Source: Owenia fusiformis
Lineage: Eukaryota; Annelida; Polychaeta; Sabellida; Oweniidae
DNA length: 64,000 nucleotides
Assembly (NCBI GenBank): GCA_903813345.2
Contig: CAIIXF020000008.1
Span: 14,988,822-15,052,821, forward strand
Reading direction: 5' to 3'
Positions within the stretch are counted from its first letter, which is position 1, and every line of letters starts with the position of its first letter. The position numbers and the translations under genes are program-made. Under the pieces are notes generated by a model. That model did no database searches. It was not told where the DNA came from and was given only the letters and a program-made list of their open reading frames with translations. This document shows, one piece after another, positions 23,773-35,900 of the stretch.

Positions 23773-25756
23773 AAAGTCGATGACGAATCCCATATAAGGA
23801 AGTTTCCGATGCCGCGTCATCCGGTTTTATTTTCCCGTGGTTAATTTGATGGACATGGTTTAGCTATTTTACACCATGTCAGAGTGACTGAATGACTTGT
23901 AAACATTTTGGTTACTTTTATGTGGGTATAAAAGTTTTTTTGAGAGATTTTAAGGACAATAAATAAAACCTGATACTTGACAGTTAACAAAATAAGGAAA
24001 CTAGTCACCTATAATTGTGGGTTTATACTGACAGATGTGAAAAGTAAGTTGTTTCTTGTTTTTTTTATAGAATATCTTACATTCCAAGACATCAAGAAAA
24101 CAACATACTACACTGCAAGTTCTCCTCGGTTTTAAAAAGGAGAAACAAATCAATTCACAATATATTTACACATTCGACCATTTGACATGAAACTAAAACT
24201 TGAAAACCTACCTACCAACCTGAAAAGTACCATTGATCAGAGGAGTAGAGTGCATAAAATATATCAGATTGCGAGACATGAAGTGTTCGCACTTGGTGTA
24301 CTTCGTATCCTAAACATTTCTATGAACAAATCTAAACAAATTACGCATTTGAGATAAAGAAAATTTAAAATTGGTTATTATATAAACAGTAAAAGTGAAT
24401 TTATAGAATTGTGAGACATGGACTGAAGTGATACGTCGCACTTCATGTACTTCGTATCCTAAACAAAATCAAAGAAACATTTAAACAACCAGATGCGTTA
24501 ATCAGACGAAGAAATAGCGTTCTCTCTATCATGTAACAATTACCTTCGAGCACTCAATGACAAATATATCACCGTAGTGTATTTTGACCGTCAAGTATGG
24601 TAAAATTTGAGTCTATTCAGAAAATCTACAATGCTTCAAAATAAGTACCATAGTATAAACACGGAATATCCTAGATGCGAGTAGAAATAATTTTAATTTA
24701 CGTCATTAAAAATTCGAAATCCAGTCAATCTGATGTCATATTTGGAATCTGCATGTAAAATTACATCTAGTAATAGTTTTGAAATGAGTTTATCAACTTT
24801 GAACATTTAATTTTCTTTGAAAATGTGAATTCTATGTCGGGGAGATTCCCCATAGACTCCATGTTGTAAAATCACAAAAAGTGAAATATCTTTTCTTGTG
24901 TTGGGCAGATAACATTTTCTTTTACTTGACATATTTTAATTTGTATAACTATCAGATACATACAAGGGTAATATGAAAAGTGAACGACTTAAGCTGATGA
25001 ATATTCAAGTCAAAGGGAATTTTGTAATTTCCGTATAGACGTGGATCACAGAACATATAGTGTTAAGTCTAAAAATTTACAAATGATAAAAATTGAAAAA
25101 TTGACAAAAATTGAAATTTATTCGATATGTCCATGATTTTTACGGTAACATGGGTAAATCCTTGAAAGTAAGTTCCTAGCTGATGTTTTATTTATCCCAC
25201 TTACGCCAGTCAGAGGTAAAGAGGGAATGTTAAAGGCAGAATCAGATCTATGGAGGTGACAAAATTGCAAGCAACGTGTGCAATTGACCTACCAATCTAT
25301 TCCTTACTATCTCAAATACAATATCTCCCAAAATATTCACGATATGTTATAAATCGGTGAACTTATAATTGAAACAATTTTTCGTTAGGCTGCTCACAAG
25401 ATCTGATTCTTTCTTTAATAACAGTTGATAATATCAGTTTATTAATTACCGTGCAAAATCAGGAACTTTTTCCGAAAACAGTGCTAAGGTATAAATGCTA
25501 TATACTTTAAATGTACAAACCCTTATACAATGTATATATAGCTTATCAAGTTTTGGCAATATGTTCACTTAAAATATGTCAAGTACATGTATGTAAGCGT
25601 TAGTTTGTGTAGCCGTTGAAGATAATTCTATGATATGGTAAATACGAGTATATTTCAGATATACTTTGATACGTAAATACAAATCCCAAAAGGGAAAGAG
25701 CAAAAAGGTAACAGGTAGTCATAGGAATAACAAACCAACAATCTCCAGGTACAACC
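23773..25756. other. Intergenic, no gene seen
   Basis: About 2 kb of AT-rich DNA upstream of two divergent genes. A roughly 60-bp segment containing gcgagacatga..gtacttcgtatcctaaaca occurs twice (near 24270 and 24410) as an imperfect direct repeat. No exon or RNA gene is recognisable. Confidence 0.55.
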
Positions 25757-28591
25757 ATGGCTGAAGAATTGAAACATGGACCTAACTATAAAGAACACTT
25801 TGATACACAATTCTATCTTAGGAGCAACTATTCTGACCCAAGAACTTCTGGTTTGTCAAATCTCACATATTTATTAGATAAACTACATACGATGTTTTCA
25901 TCAGGTAAGAATAAGCACTTAATGAGTTGTCAGGGTAATGTTTTAACATTTTTCATGTTACAATATCTATTTTTAAATTACAGTATAACACTGTATAAGG
26001 TCATTAAAAAACTTATTGGTATATACTTTATTACTTCACTTTACTTTATGTACGCACTGAGTAATTTTTTCCTGTTTACTTTGTGAATTGTCTTTTTGTC
26101 TCTGAGGAAATGCATCGAATTGATTTTACCTGTTTACCTAATATCAAAATTGTCATTTTTACCACAGGGAAGTAAAAGTAATTCTTTAAGACGAAATGTA
26201 ATTGGTAAACAAAATACCAAATCCGAGAAGACACCAATAGATCAGATCCGGTGTGGTCGAAATCGTTCTATCATAATTTTATTGCAAACCATCAAAGTTA
26301 TATTTTCCTTTTGTAAGAAGGGAATAGCCACCTTCTTAGCATGATAGTACAGTACAGAATTGTATAGTATAATACAGTTAGTATTGTCTAGTATAGTATA
26401 CGTATTGTGTTGTATCATATTATATTGTCTCAATTGCATTGCATTTGTATCGATTGTATTGTACTATATTCTATCACATTTCTGGCTCACACACTATCTA
26501 TTCCAGGTCAGATTAAGGGGGCTAAGTTGTTAGAATTTGGAACTGGGCCAACCATTCACACGCTGATAAGTGCGTCTAAGTATGTCACTGATATCACATG
26601 CGCAGAGTATGCAGAATGTAACAGAAATGAAATCAACAAGTGGTTGCAATGGGACAAGGATGCCCATGACTGGACTGAGACATTTCAATACATAGCTGGT
26701 CTCGAAGGAAGCAGGTTGGTTATTTTGTGAGTTACCATTTAGCAATGATCGAAGAAAACACGATAGGAATACTGTAGAATCCAACTTGCTCTAAGAATGA
26801 TAGTACCCCACACACAATTTTGTCGCCTACTTTGATGTATTGTAGAAAAATATCCAAAAATAGTTTGTTTATAAAATTTGGCATACTTTAACTTGAAACA
26901 TTTTGTGACACTCAAATTTTTTTATTTGGAAATTTAAGTAATATTGACGAAAAACAAGCAATTTTAAAATATTCATGTTTTAACAAAATTCGACGAAAAT
27001 TTCCAGTTTTGCAGTTTTAAAGAGAGTTTAAATCATTTTGATTACATTTTGATCACAAACCTATTGCATTACATATGGTTTGTCTGTTCTCTTAAGATAC
27101 TGTTACTATGTGTTGGAGATGTTTAACTCCTAAATAGGAATATTGTAAGTGTGGTTTTATTATTGTTTAAGAGTGAAGACCCCTTTTAATACTTTCAATA
27201 CATGGACAGGTGCATGTATCATATGATTTGTTGGCTTTAAGTCTAAAAAGGTTTATCAGGGCACTGAAAGACATCCCTGCTTGAATTTCTATACCATCCT
27301 ACCCCTACAGCATTTCCTACTGTCCCACTTGATTAAAAAATCCTTTCCAATAGTTCGCATCTCATAAAATCTCAAGAAAATGGTTGTATTTTGTTTAATT
27401 CAATTAAGGCATTAATAACAGTGAGCTTGCACTCAATTTTTCATTGGCCTACGATCGGGAGGCCATATTCACCCAATACCTCACAGGTGGCCACCGACGG
27501 CTTACCTTTTGTTGGAAATGATTCACATGGATTTAACATGTGAACTTTCAGGGGTAACATCATAACATTGTAACAGTCACTCCTGCTTGGTTCAGTTTTT
27601 CTTTTACCAGTGGATTATAATGGTGTTTAATAGGATAGGATTGACCAGAATATTCAAATTGTTTTTGTAATCAATTTGTTACAAATTGTTTCAAAATTTA
27701 GCTTGATTTAGGTCAAATCTGTAAATGCGTAGCAATTTAGAAACTGAAGTCAAATTGTGGTGAAGTCATATTACCCCAAACAAAAAAATTTGAGTGTCAC
27801 AAATTGTTTCAATTTAATGTCTGCCAAATTTCACGAGAAAACTCTTATTGGATATTTTTCTACAACACATCAAAGTAGGCGACAAAATTGTGTGTGGGGT
27901 ACTATATTGAGGTTATAATGATCATGAACCCCTCTTATCTGTCATGACAATGTTAACTACTGTCAAACCCCATCAGAACTGATAGCGAAATTGAGCCATG
28001 ATCATGGTCTTGACTTGTCATTCGACGCATTGTTATTCATTATCAATAACAAAACTATTAGAAGAACGCCATGCTTTATCTGATTACGAGTGTATTAAAG
28101 TTGATATTGTTAAAACCATTTCAAATTTCATGACTATTTATTCCAGGGACATTAAATCAATGGAATTGAGAGTGCGAGGGGCTTTAAAACAAGTTATACC
28201 ATGCGATATCAACTTAAAGAATCCTCTCCATCCATTCACATACAGCAACTATGACACCACAATTAGTAGCCTCGTTTTAGAATCAGCTTGTCATACACTT
28301 GATCATTATGGCAAATCACTAAAGAGGATAGGATCACTTATAAAGGACGGTGGTAAACTAATAATGTATGGTCTACTGAAAGAAAGTTCTTACATGGTCA
28401 ATGGTGTCACATTTCATTCTCTATATTTGGAAGCTGATGATGTCATCCGAGCTCTTAAAAATGCTGGATTTATAAGAATCGATATGAAAATATGTGAGAC
28501 CGATCTCGAACCATCCATTTCTAAAATAGACGAATCAGAGAAATTCTTAGTCGTATGTGATAAAAGAGAAAATGCTTGTAGGGCAAAATAA
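25757..28591 (+). CDS. NNMT/PNMT/TEMT-family N-methyltransferase
   Basis: Three exons, 25757-25904, 26507-26714 and 28147-28591, with phases that agree, give 266 residues, the usual length for this family (about 264). The N-terminus NYKEHFDTQFYLRSNY matches the family's conserved substrate-lid segment. LLEFGTGPTIHTLISA (about residues 55-70) is SAM motif I. Further family matches are ITCAEYAECNRNEINKWL, LEGSR, LKQVIPCDI, LVLESACHTLDHY and GSLIKDGGKLIMYGLL. These proteins transfer a methyl group from SAM to the nitrogen of small amines such as nicotinamide, indolethylamine or phenylethanolamine in the cytosol; the actual substrate cannot be told here. The start has a good context (ccATGG). Exon 3 was started at 28147, where Arg is rebuilt across the junction, although the frame is open further upstream. 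Intron 2 carries a 1.1-kb inverted-repeat element. Poly(A) signal at 28867. Confidence 0.9.
26340..26475. repeat. GTATT/GTATA low-complexity repeat
   Basis: Degenerate short-period repeat (gtatagtataat, tgtattgtac and similar) in intron 1 of the methyltransferase gene. A similar (ttgta)n stretch lies at about 22063-22100. Confidence 0.55.
26801..27904. mobile_element. 1.1-kb DNA element with ~135-bp terminal inverted repeats
   Basis: The left arm (26801-26936) starts tagtaccccacacacaattt and the right arm (27769-27904) is its near-complete reverse complement, including gtcgcctactttgatgt, gaaaaatatccaa and gtgacactcaaattttttt. The interior has no transposase frame. It lies wholly inside intron 2 of the methyltransferase. 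Arm similarity is high at the ends and falls towards the middle, as expected of a non-autonomous TIR transposon. Confidence 0.85.
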
Positions 28592-28866
28592 AAAACAAAC
28601 ATGTAAACCCGATTTAGTCGATTTAGATATTTGATCCATGTTTTCATCTTCACAAGGGTGCATTATTGATTCCAACTTGTATTTCTAAAACTTCAATTCC
28701 ACAAACATCTTTGATGCCAAATATACTCTCTTTGAATGTGCCGATATTTCATGATCAACGATCAAGTAGAATTGCACCATTTACATATGAATTGTCTTAT
28801 TTGTAAAAGACAAGAACTATTTATGCATTTGTCTTATAGCGACTTGTTATATCCTCTTTAATGAAC

Positions 28867-28872
28867 AATAAA
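28867..28872 (+). promoter_or_regulatory. Poly(A) signal of the methyltransferase gene
   Basis: AATAAA about 280 bp after the stop codon of the methyltransferase gene. Confidence 0.55.
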
Positions 28873-29658
28873 AAAACTTCGTCACAATTCATTCAATATC
28901 CAAAACGAAAATTCAAATATGTCATACTTGAACTACCATATCCAACAATTTAAATTCCTTATATGGTCAACCAGACTAGGTAGATCGAAACTGAACTCCC
29001 AATACGAATTGCAATACGATATAAAACATAATTTATGCCTTCACAAAAGTTGCTGCTATTAATGTCATATTCAAACTCCCATGAAAAATCATGCTAGCTG
29101 CTTTTGGTGTCATCATTTTTATTAAGATCTTCAGCATCAAAACTGTAATCTCTCTCCTAGCTAGAAGGTAGTATTTTAGTATTATATCTTACTTACATGT
29201 ATGTTATCTTATGTATATTTACTGATATGAAAAAAATCCAAATGTATACTATATATATGCAAAGTATACTAAACTAAATAAAAAACCGGGAATCTAAGTT
29301 ACGATACTGAATCGAAGGTATCGGTACCTTTGAAAGTTTCTGCGTGCAAATGCATGGATATATGGGAAACACTACAAACTGATTCTCGGATATATTGAAT
29401 ACCAATATGTTTCGCTATAGGAAACAATGTAAACATGATTAAGGTATAACTATCATGCAAATGAAAAACTTTATACAATACGTTATACAACCTTGTTTAT
29501 ATATAATTCCCAAACATCGATAATGTTGGAACACGACCCAAAACTACATACTTAAGAACTATGGAATCCGTAAGACACAGTTAAACAAGCTAAATTAGAA
29601 TTATATTGGAATTATTTATAAGACAACTGCTAGAAAGGAAGGCAAAACACGACCTAGC
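28873..29658. other. Intergenic
   Basis: AT-rich spacer between two + strand genes. A tatttata motif at about 29613-29620 could be the TATA box of the following intronless gene. Nothing else is recognised. Confidence 0.45.
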
Positions 29659-30444
29659 ATGGGGGATTTATCTTTAGAAGACATGTGTGATGATGATACA
29701 ATCGAATCAAGCACGTTTAGTATTACTGTTCCAAAGATTTGCTTCACGAATAAGACAGTTGGGAACTCAAGCGTGGGCATAGAAGGAGATGAGAAAACGA
29801 AGGGGGCTCATAGCAGACTGGACAATTATGACGCCTGTTCTGCTGGTCAAACCTGGAACAGATGTCCACCCGAAGTTGAAGTAACTGACTTGACACTCCC
29901 AAACAACAATAGCTGGATGTCATCACGAAGGGGACAACCCGAAAACAACAACGAGCAATCTAAACTGAACTTCCTCAGTCCAAATGCAAGCTATCGAATG
30001 AGAAGAAATAGCACGAGGCGAATATCCGAGTTGGAATTTTCTTTTGACCTTCGGAGACGTGCAAGTGAACTTTCATTGGCTTCTTTTAATCCCGGGAAAC
30101 ATGACCTTGACCTGAGAAGGTCAAGTACAGGGATAAACGACTTCAGTTTCTCAAGGTCATCGAGTGATGCCTCGAGTATCGGGGCACCTACGTGGAGACC
30201 ACGATCAGCGTCCGTTCTTCAGACTAAGGGGACACTAGCGGAGGAAGCATTCAGGTGCCACCGAGTTGTGAATCGTAGAAATGCGCTTGGTGATCTTGAT
30301 AAAGCTACTTTAACAGAAACCTTTAAAAATAAAATCCCTAAAGAGGTAAAGAAAAGGAGTGGATTTCTTCCTACGCGACTATTAAAATTGTTCAACTCGA
30401 ACAAAAATAAAACATCAAAAATTGGAATAAAGGACGATGGTTAA
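29659..30444 (+). CDS. Unknown basic Ser/Arg-rich protein with RRxS sites
   Basis: A single 261-codon open frame, long for this AT-rich DNA, with a good start context (agcATGG), a possible TATA box about 40 bp upstream and tandem AATAAA signals at 30513-30522. The GC content and codon use rise over the frame relative to its flanks, which supports a real gene. No domain is recognised. The N-terminus is acidic (LEDMCDDDT). The middle is rich in Arg and Ser, with four RRxS protein-kinase-A-type sites: RRNS at 115-118, RRIS at 120-123, RRAS at 133-136 and RRSS at 153-156. The C-terminus is basic and amphipathic (KKRSGFLPTRLLKLFNS). There is no signal peptide or membrane segment. Probably an intrinsically disordered cytosolic or nuclear phosphoprotein, which is inference from composition. 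It could instead be the last exon of a longer gene. Confidence 0.62.
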   Translation: MGDLSLEDMCDDDTIESSTFSITVPKICFTNKTVGNSSVGIEGDEKTKGAHSRLDNYDACSAGQTWNRCPPEVEVTDLTLPNNNSWMSSRRGQPENNNEQSKLNFLSPNASYRMRRNSTRRISELEFSFDLRRRASELSLASFNPGKHDLDLRRSSTGINDFSFSRSSSDASSIGAPTWRPRSASVLQTKGTLAEEAFRCHRVVNRRNALGDLDKATLTETFKNKIPKEVKKRSGFLPTRLLKLFNSNKNKTSKIGIKDDG

Positions 30445-30512
30445 AGTTGATCAGAATAACATTAGAACTGAATTAGATGGCAGCCTAAGGCATTGACATG
30501 GAAAGCAGAATC

Positions 30513-30522
30513 AATAAATAAA
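30513..30522 (+). promoter_or_regulatory. Poly(A) signal of the RRxS gene
   Basis: Overlapping AATAAATAAA 69 bp after the stop codon. Confidence 0.55.
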
Positions 30523-32958
30523 ACATCAATTCAACAATCTGAAGTAGATTAACTCGTATAGATGGCATGCCGCAACTGGATTAACATTCTTTGGTATCCC
30601 CTGTAGTAATGTATACGGGTGAATTGAAAAACAATACATCGACATACTGACATATTCGTTTCCTAGTTTGATTTTTTTGGAAATCCAAGATGGTGCATCG
30701 ATACAATTGATTTCAGACAATTCTTATACGAACGATTCGACTTATTTGATTTTATTCACAGTGCAAGTTACCAAGGTCATTGTACTTTATTTCAAATAAT
30801 ATATATAATTTTCTATTATATGCAATTATCGGATTATAAAAAGAGTGCAATAATCGTATTTTCTTGCAATTCCCTTGAGTAAAGGTTGTCAAAAATATGC
30901 AAATGGGTAAAAATACAATCGCCATAAAAGTTGGCATTACAATTATTAGTTAATGAAAACACAGAATGAAATCCTGTGCTGTACAGTTATAGCTGAGCAC
31001 AACTTCATATCCTAGTTTTGTAAATTATCGCCATGAAATCAGCTATTAAGGAATATGTATATAATTGCAAAATTGAGAGACTGTAGATGCATACTGGATG
31101 ATCACAAGAGAAATTACATGTCCAAGTTAATATTAGATTAATGGACAAATGGTCAACTTGTCCTCCAGTTGATAATTCAGTTGGCAGTGTCATTGGGCAT
31201 TTACTACATAATTTCTGTGTTCTGATTCCTTATACATGTCATGAATGTTCATTGTGCTTGATTAAAGACTCAAACCTTCATAAGATATATATTGTTTCCG
31301 ATGTTATTAAGATCTCAGAATGTTCATCGATATATTATCTTTAGAAATATAATTATCCACAAGTTGTATTTCTTACAAATATAATAACCACATTCATGGT
31401 ACAAAAAGCAGTATCATTAATATACAAAAATACACAGTTGTATATACAGATTTAAAATATCACATTTTCGTCGTACGATGATAATATTTTAGTTTTAACA
31501 TCCTTATGTATCAAGGATACAGTATTTTCTGACGCAAAATATGGCAAAATATGATCACGTTTACTATAAATGGCCATTTAATATCTACACTTATTCCATA
31601 GTTAGCATGATATTCATAGGATAAGATGTGAAAAAACGGTATTTTTTGTAATCAGTGGTAAAATATGATATTTTTGACAAATTTTCACTTAACCATAGCA
31701 TACGGTTTTTTAGCCATGACATACGGCGCCGTATGCGATGGTTTATGGATTTTTGCTACTTCAGACTCAAAACGAGGCTAAGTGTTAACATCGCCGGATC
31801 GTTTGGAAAATTCGAATTAGATAACTTAATTTCCGACGATTCTGATGATGACTTTAACTATGGAATAAACAGAACATCCTATGATTTACTCGTGATATGA
31901 TTTTAATCCACCCATGGATATTGATATCTGCACTCTCTCGCTACGCTCTCTCGTGCAGATATCATATCCATTCGTGGATAAAAATCATATCACTCATAAA
32001 TCATTGGATATCCTCTATTTAAATTATTTCAACTATTTCTATTTTTGGACTTATCCATCCAGTCTTTCCTCAAAATAAAATGACCCAACGCAAGGAACAT
32101 TGAGGGTCCGTATGTCTATAGTTAAGGGGATTGACCAAACTTCACTAAAAAAGTAGAACAGAGTTTCAACTACACATGTTGCCTAGACGCATTGTCAAAA
32201 CCATCGTCAACGGTTACTAATCTATCTAGTATCACATTTGTGACATGTTATATATTGTTATTCTGTTTTATGAATTATGCATGTTAAAAGACGTCTCGAT
32301 ATTGTATATTATTTCGAAACGTTGCACTTTCATGGCTTTAAATTTGTGAAACGAGCTAAACGAGGCGAATCTTGTGAGAGTGACACAGGTATTATCACCG
32401 AAAACAGAATTAAATACTACTGATAAATAAATAGATTAATATTACAATTTTCATTTTGACACAAAAATGCTGTAAAACCGACCCTAAAATAATGGCCATT
32501 CTGAAACCACTGGCCATCTTACAATTGGCCGTTATGAAACCAAACGCTAAATAGGTTTGCTTGGTTAAATATCTTCCTCATGCATTGTTCCAGTCTAGCA
32601 TTTAAAAATGTTATGTCAAATACCAACGTTGTATCCGAGTTTGATCTACTTGGTATCACAATATAGTATATGACGATAACACAATAATATTACTGCAGAT
32701 GTGGCGCCCTTCAAAGATGATCAAGAAATCTTTTGATCGTAATTCAAATATATACATTTCTTCATTTGCAAATCATTTTCACTGGTTTCAATCTACTAAT
32801 AAAAGCACCCTTTCACATTCATAGCATCCCTGCATGCGAGCCAGATCACTTACTGCTACCAATATCCACAGGATCTTCATTTTAGTGGTATAGTTTCGGA
32901 CTACAGTCAGATCATGTAAGCTTCCAGTTTCCTCATCTACAAGTAGAGCTTTACATAT
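30523..32958. other. Intergenic with a hairpin element
   Basis: No supported gene. It contains the foldback element at 31873-32013. An open frame at 31655-31900 (+) encodes an acidic end (SDDSDDDFNYG) and runs into that foldback; it may be element-derived. A signal-like start (MKILWILVA followed by GTAAGT) at 32844-32880 on the - strand has no partner exon. Confidence 0.5.
31873..32013. repeat. Foldback/hairpin element, copy 1
   Basis: Two arms of about 65-70 bases face each other around a ctcgctacgctctctcg tip: acatcctatgattt..ggatattgatatctgcac against gtgcagatatcatatcc..aatcattggatatcc. A second copy at 53250-53391 has the same plan with different but internally matching arm sequence. Confidence 0.8.
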
Positions 32959-35900
32959 TCACATAGACTCCCTTGATGTAGTACCAGAGCCTTTTAAGTT
33001 GCTCAAGTCATCATCAGATATTGGTACAATTCTTCTCTTGGCTTTTTGCTCATCCATGAACTTGTTACAACACAACCACCAGAATAAGCAAATGATGAAG
33101 AGTAGTCCAAAGAAGAAACCAAACCCCATTGCTAACCCTGTGACCATCTCCCCTGTAGGAGAGAATCCTGCTGAATCGCCCTCTGTCTGCAAATACAACA
33201 AATGGAAAGCCCATAACATTTCAAGGATTTAAGTTCAGGTTAGTCTAGATACAAGGCCCTTTGACAACCCTCTAATTGACTACAGACCTTCCCACACTGT
33301 TGGAATGAGCAGTGTCGGGGTCACAAGCGACAAGGGTTTGTAGCTGTACTAGTTCAGGTCTCTTGTGTTGATAGTACATTGTGAAAAGTAAAATGGTTAC
33401 TGAAAGGGACTTAGGTTGTTAGACACTGCGTCTGTGTGTGTTAGATCATATCTGGGATATTGGGGACTTATCAACAGAAATTGTAATATTAATATAAACA
33501 TAACATAGATCTAAAATGGAATAATAAGACGAAAATTGGTATTTCTCTGACACTTCATTACTACAATTAAATAACTTATCAATAAAAGTGTCACGGGGTA
33601 TTGGGTCAATAACCTGTCATCAATTTTTATAGTCCATTAAACAGAGTGTCTCAGATATAAAAGGTGCGATTATGGAGATAATGTTTCGTTAAGGTTTTAC
33701 CATCGTACAACAAAATATTGTTACAGTTATACTATCATCAAGACTGGTGAACAAAGCATTCTATTCAGCCTGTAAACAGGTCTCATTTATGCTATCGTTG
33801 AATCATTGTTTTTGATGGTTTTGATTTGAACTGTTAAATTTTCCTCTCCTATTTGTGTTTTAATACGTTTTGGTATTATGACCTATTTGTAACATGGACC
33901 ATGGAGTACTACTAGTGCTTGCCTAAGATGACAGGTTGTGTCATCACGTGGAGTGCAATAGTAACAAATAGACATCGTCACATGATCATCTTTGAATTAC
34001 ATAAATGGGTCATTATTACATAACATTTTTGAAGGAACATAAGAATATGTTGGAGATCATATTTTCAAGGGCATACATAAATCGATGATAATTAATTCTT
34101 TGCATATAACAATCGCAATCCCTGATCTATTAATTAGCTCAAATAGAATGTCACAATCCAATCAGTGACATGTCCTTGGTGAGCTTTTAATGCCCGTACG
34201 CTGTTGTTTCAGATGGAAAACTCCACCACTTACCGTCACATCGACAGGAACTTCTGTGGCCAAAGTAGCCATTGTTGTAGTAATGGGCTCAGCTGTCTCA
34301 ATACTCGTTTGAGTTGATTCGGTGGTTATGGTTCCAGTTGTTGGATTTGTTTTATCAACAGTGCTAGGGCTTGTTTCACCAACAGTATAGGACAAAGGTG
34401 TAGTCGCACCCCCAACCGTTGTTGGATTAGTTCTTATAATGCTCTTTGTTGAAGTCTTTGTTGTTGACGGAGTTATATTGTTAGTCGTTATGGTTGTGTT
34501 GATGTCACTCTCAGTAACAACATCGATCCGAGGAATTGAGGTCGTCTCAATTGACCCTGTTGTAGTGTTACTTCCGTCTACTATAAAAGCAAAGCATTAG
34601 ACCTAAATTTAACATATCTTACAGGATCTGATACAAATTAATTAGCAGTGTTCAATAAGTTCTATCCTAGAATAAAAGCTTTCAACACTTGAATGCCACC
34701 AATTGAAGCGATTAAAGCCTACACTATGCTATCACACAGCAGACTAATAAATAAATAAAGCCAATATATAGTTATGGGGTTCTTCAGATACATTATCATG
34801 CAATTATTGTTGAATCTCCTCCGTTTTTACTGATCCTATAATCATAAAACCGGAGATACTTACACGAAAAGGCTTTCAAACTTAAATAATTACAATACTC
34901 GATTTGTGGTCAGTTAATGTTGCTTATTTTCATGATTTAAGAATTGCCACTTTTGATGGATTCAGAAAGATATAGGTAAAATCAGACGGAAAACAAAACT
35001 GCAAGGAATATTTTACGATTTTGCCCTTCAATATTTCAAATATAATACTACAGGTTAACCATTATGTCAAATGGAGAAATTATTTAGGATTTAATCATAA
35101 ATTATATTCGCAGTCAGGTCAAAATAACAAAATTTTCCTTGGACAAAGCTGTGTCAGAATTAAAGGATTTGGGGGAAAAGAAAGGTCAAGCGACATTAAC
35201 CCCGATTCTCTTTTTCATTTTTTATTCATGTATATTTTTTCGTACGATTTTTATCATAACAAATAAACAGTTCAATTTACCATGACAACCGAAATAGGTA
35301 ATTAATAGAAACGCAATCACCTGGATGATGAGAGTCATGTTGATGCTCTGTTATTTGCAGAATGATAGGATGGATTTAATATCTGTTAGTGGTGTATGCT
35401 ACATTAATTGTTTTCTTCCGAGAGGGAACAAGATAATAATGTGTCAGGTTAACAGAACATGCTATAAAATGCTTTAATGAATGATATAAGGGGAATGAAA
35501 AGAACGCCTACATTGACGTACATATCCTGCTTATATTTTGAAAAATTTGCAAGCCCCATGGTTCATTTCAATACAAACTGGTTTAAAATGATTACTGACT
35601 GGTTTGAACTTCTTGGAAATTTTGTCAACGTAAGGTGAAGACATAAAGCTGTGGTCACATCAAACTAGTTTTGACAACAAAATAAGTAGTGAGCTCGTGT
35701 ATTAAAGACTACTAGGAGAGGTTAAACGTTTATCTGGTTCGAACAGACATTTTATTTCTCATTCCAAGACCATTTTTTACTTAGATTTTTTACTAAGGAT
35801 ATTGCAGGGCTAAATTAATACTAGAAAACAGCAACTCCAGCATCGGCATTTGAAATTTGAACCAAATTCATCCACTTGAGTTACCAAAAATTACGTTTTT

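Noticed and set aside
27998-28146. Upstream extension of the third methyltransferase exon
   Set aside because: Including it would insert about 50 residues absent from the family; the acceptor at 28145-28146 restores the family length and phase.
31655-31900. 81-codon + strand frame with an acidic C-terminus
   Set aside because: It runs into the foldback element, has no recognised domain and no splice or promoter context; possibly element-derived.
32844-32880. Signal-peptide-like first exon MKILWILVA followed by GTAAGT on the - strand
   Set aside because: No downstream exon in a compatible phase was found between 30.5 and 32.8 kb, so it is likely chance.
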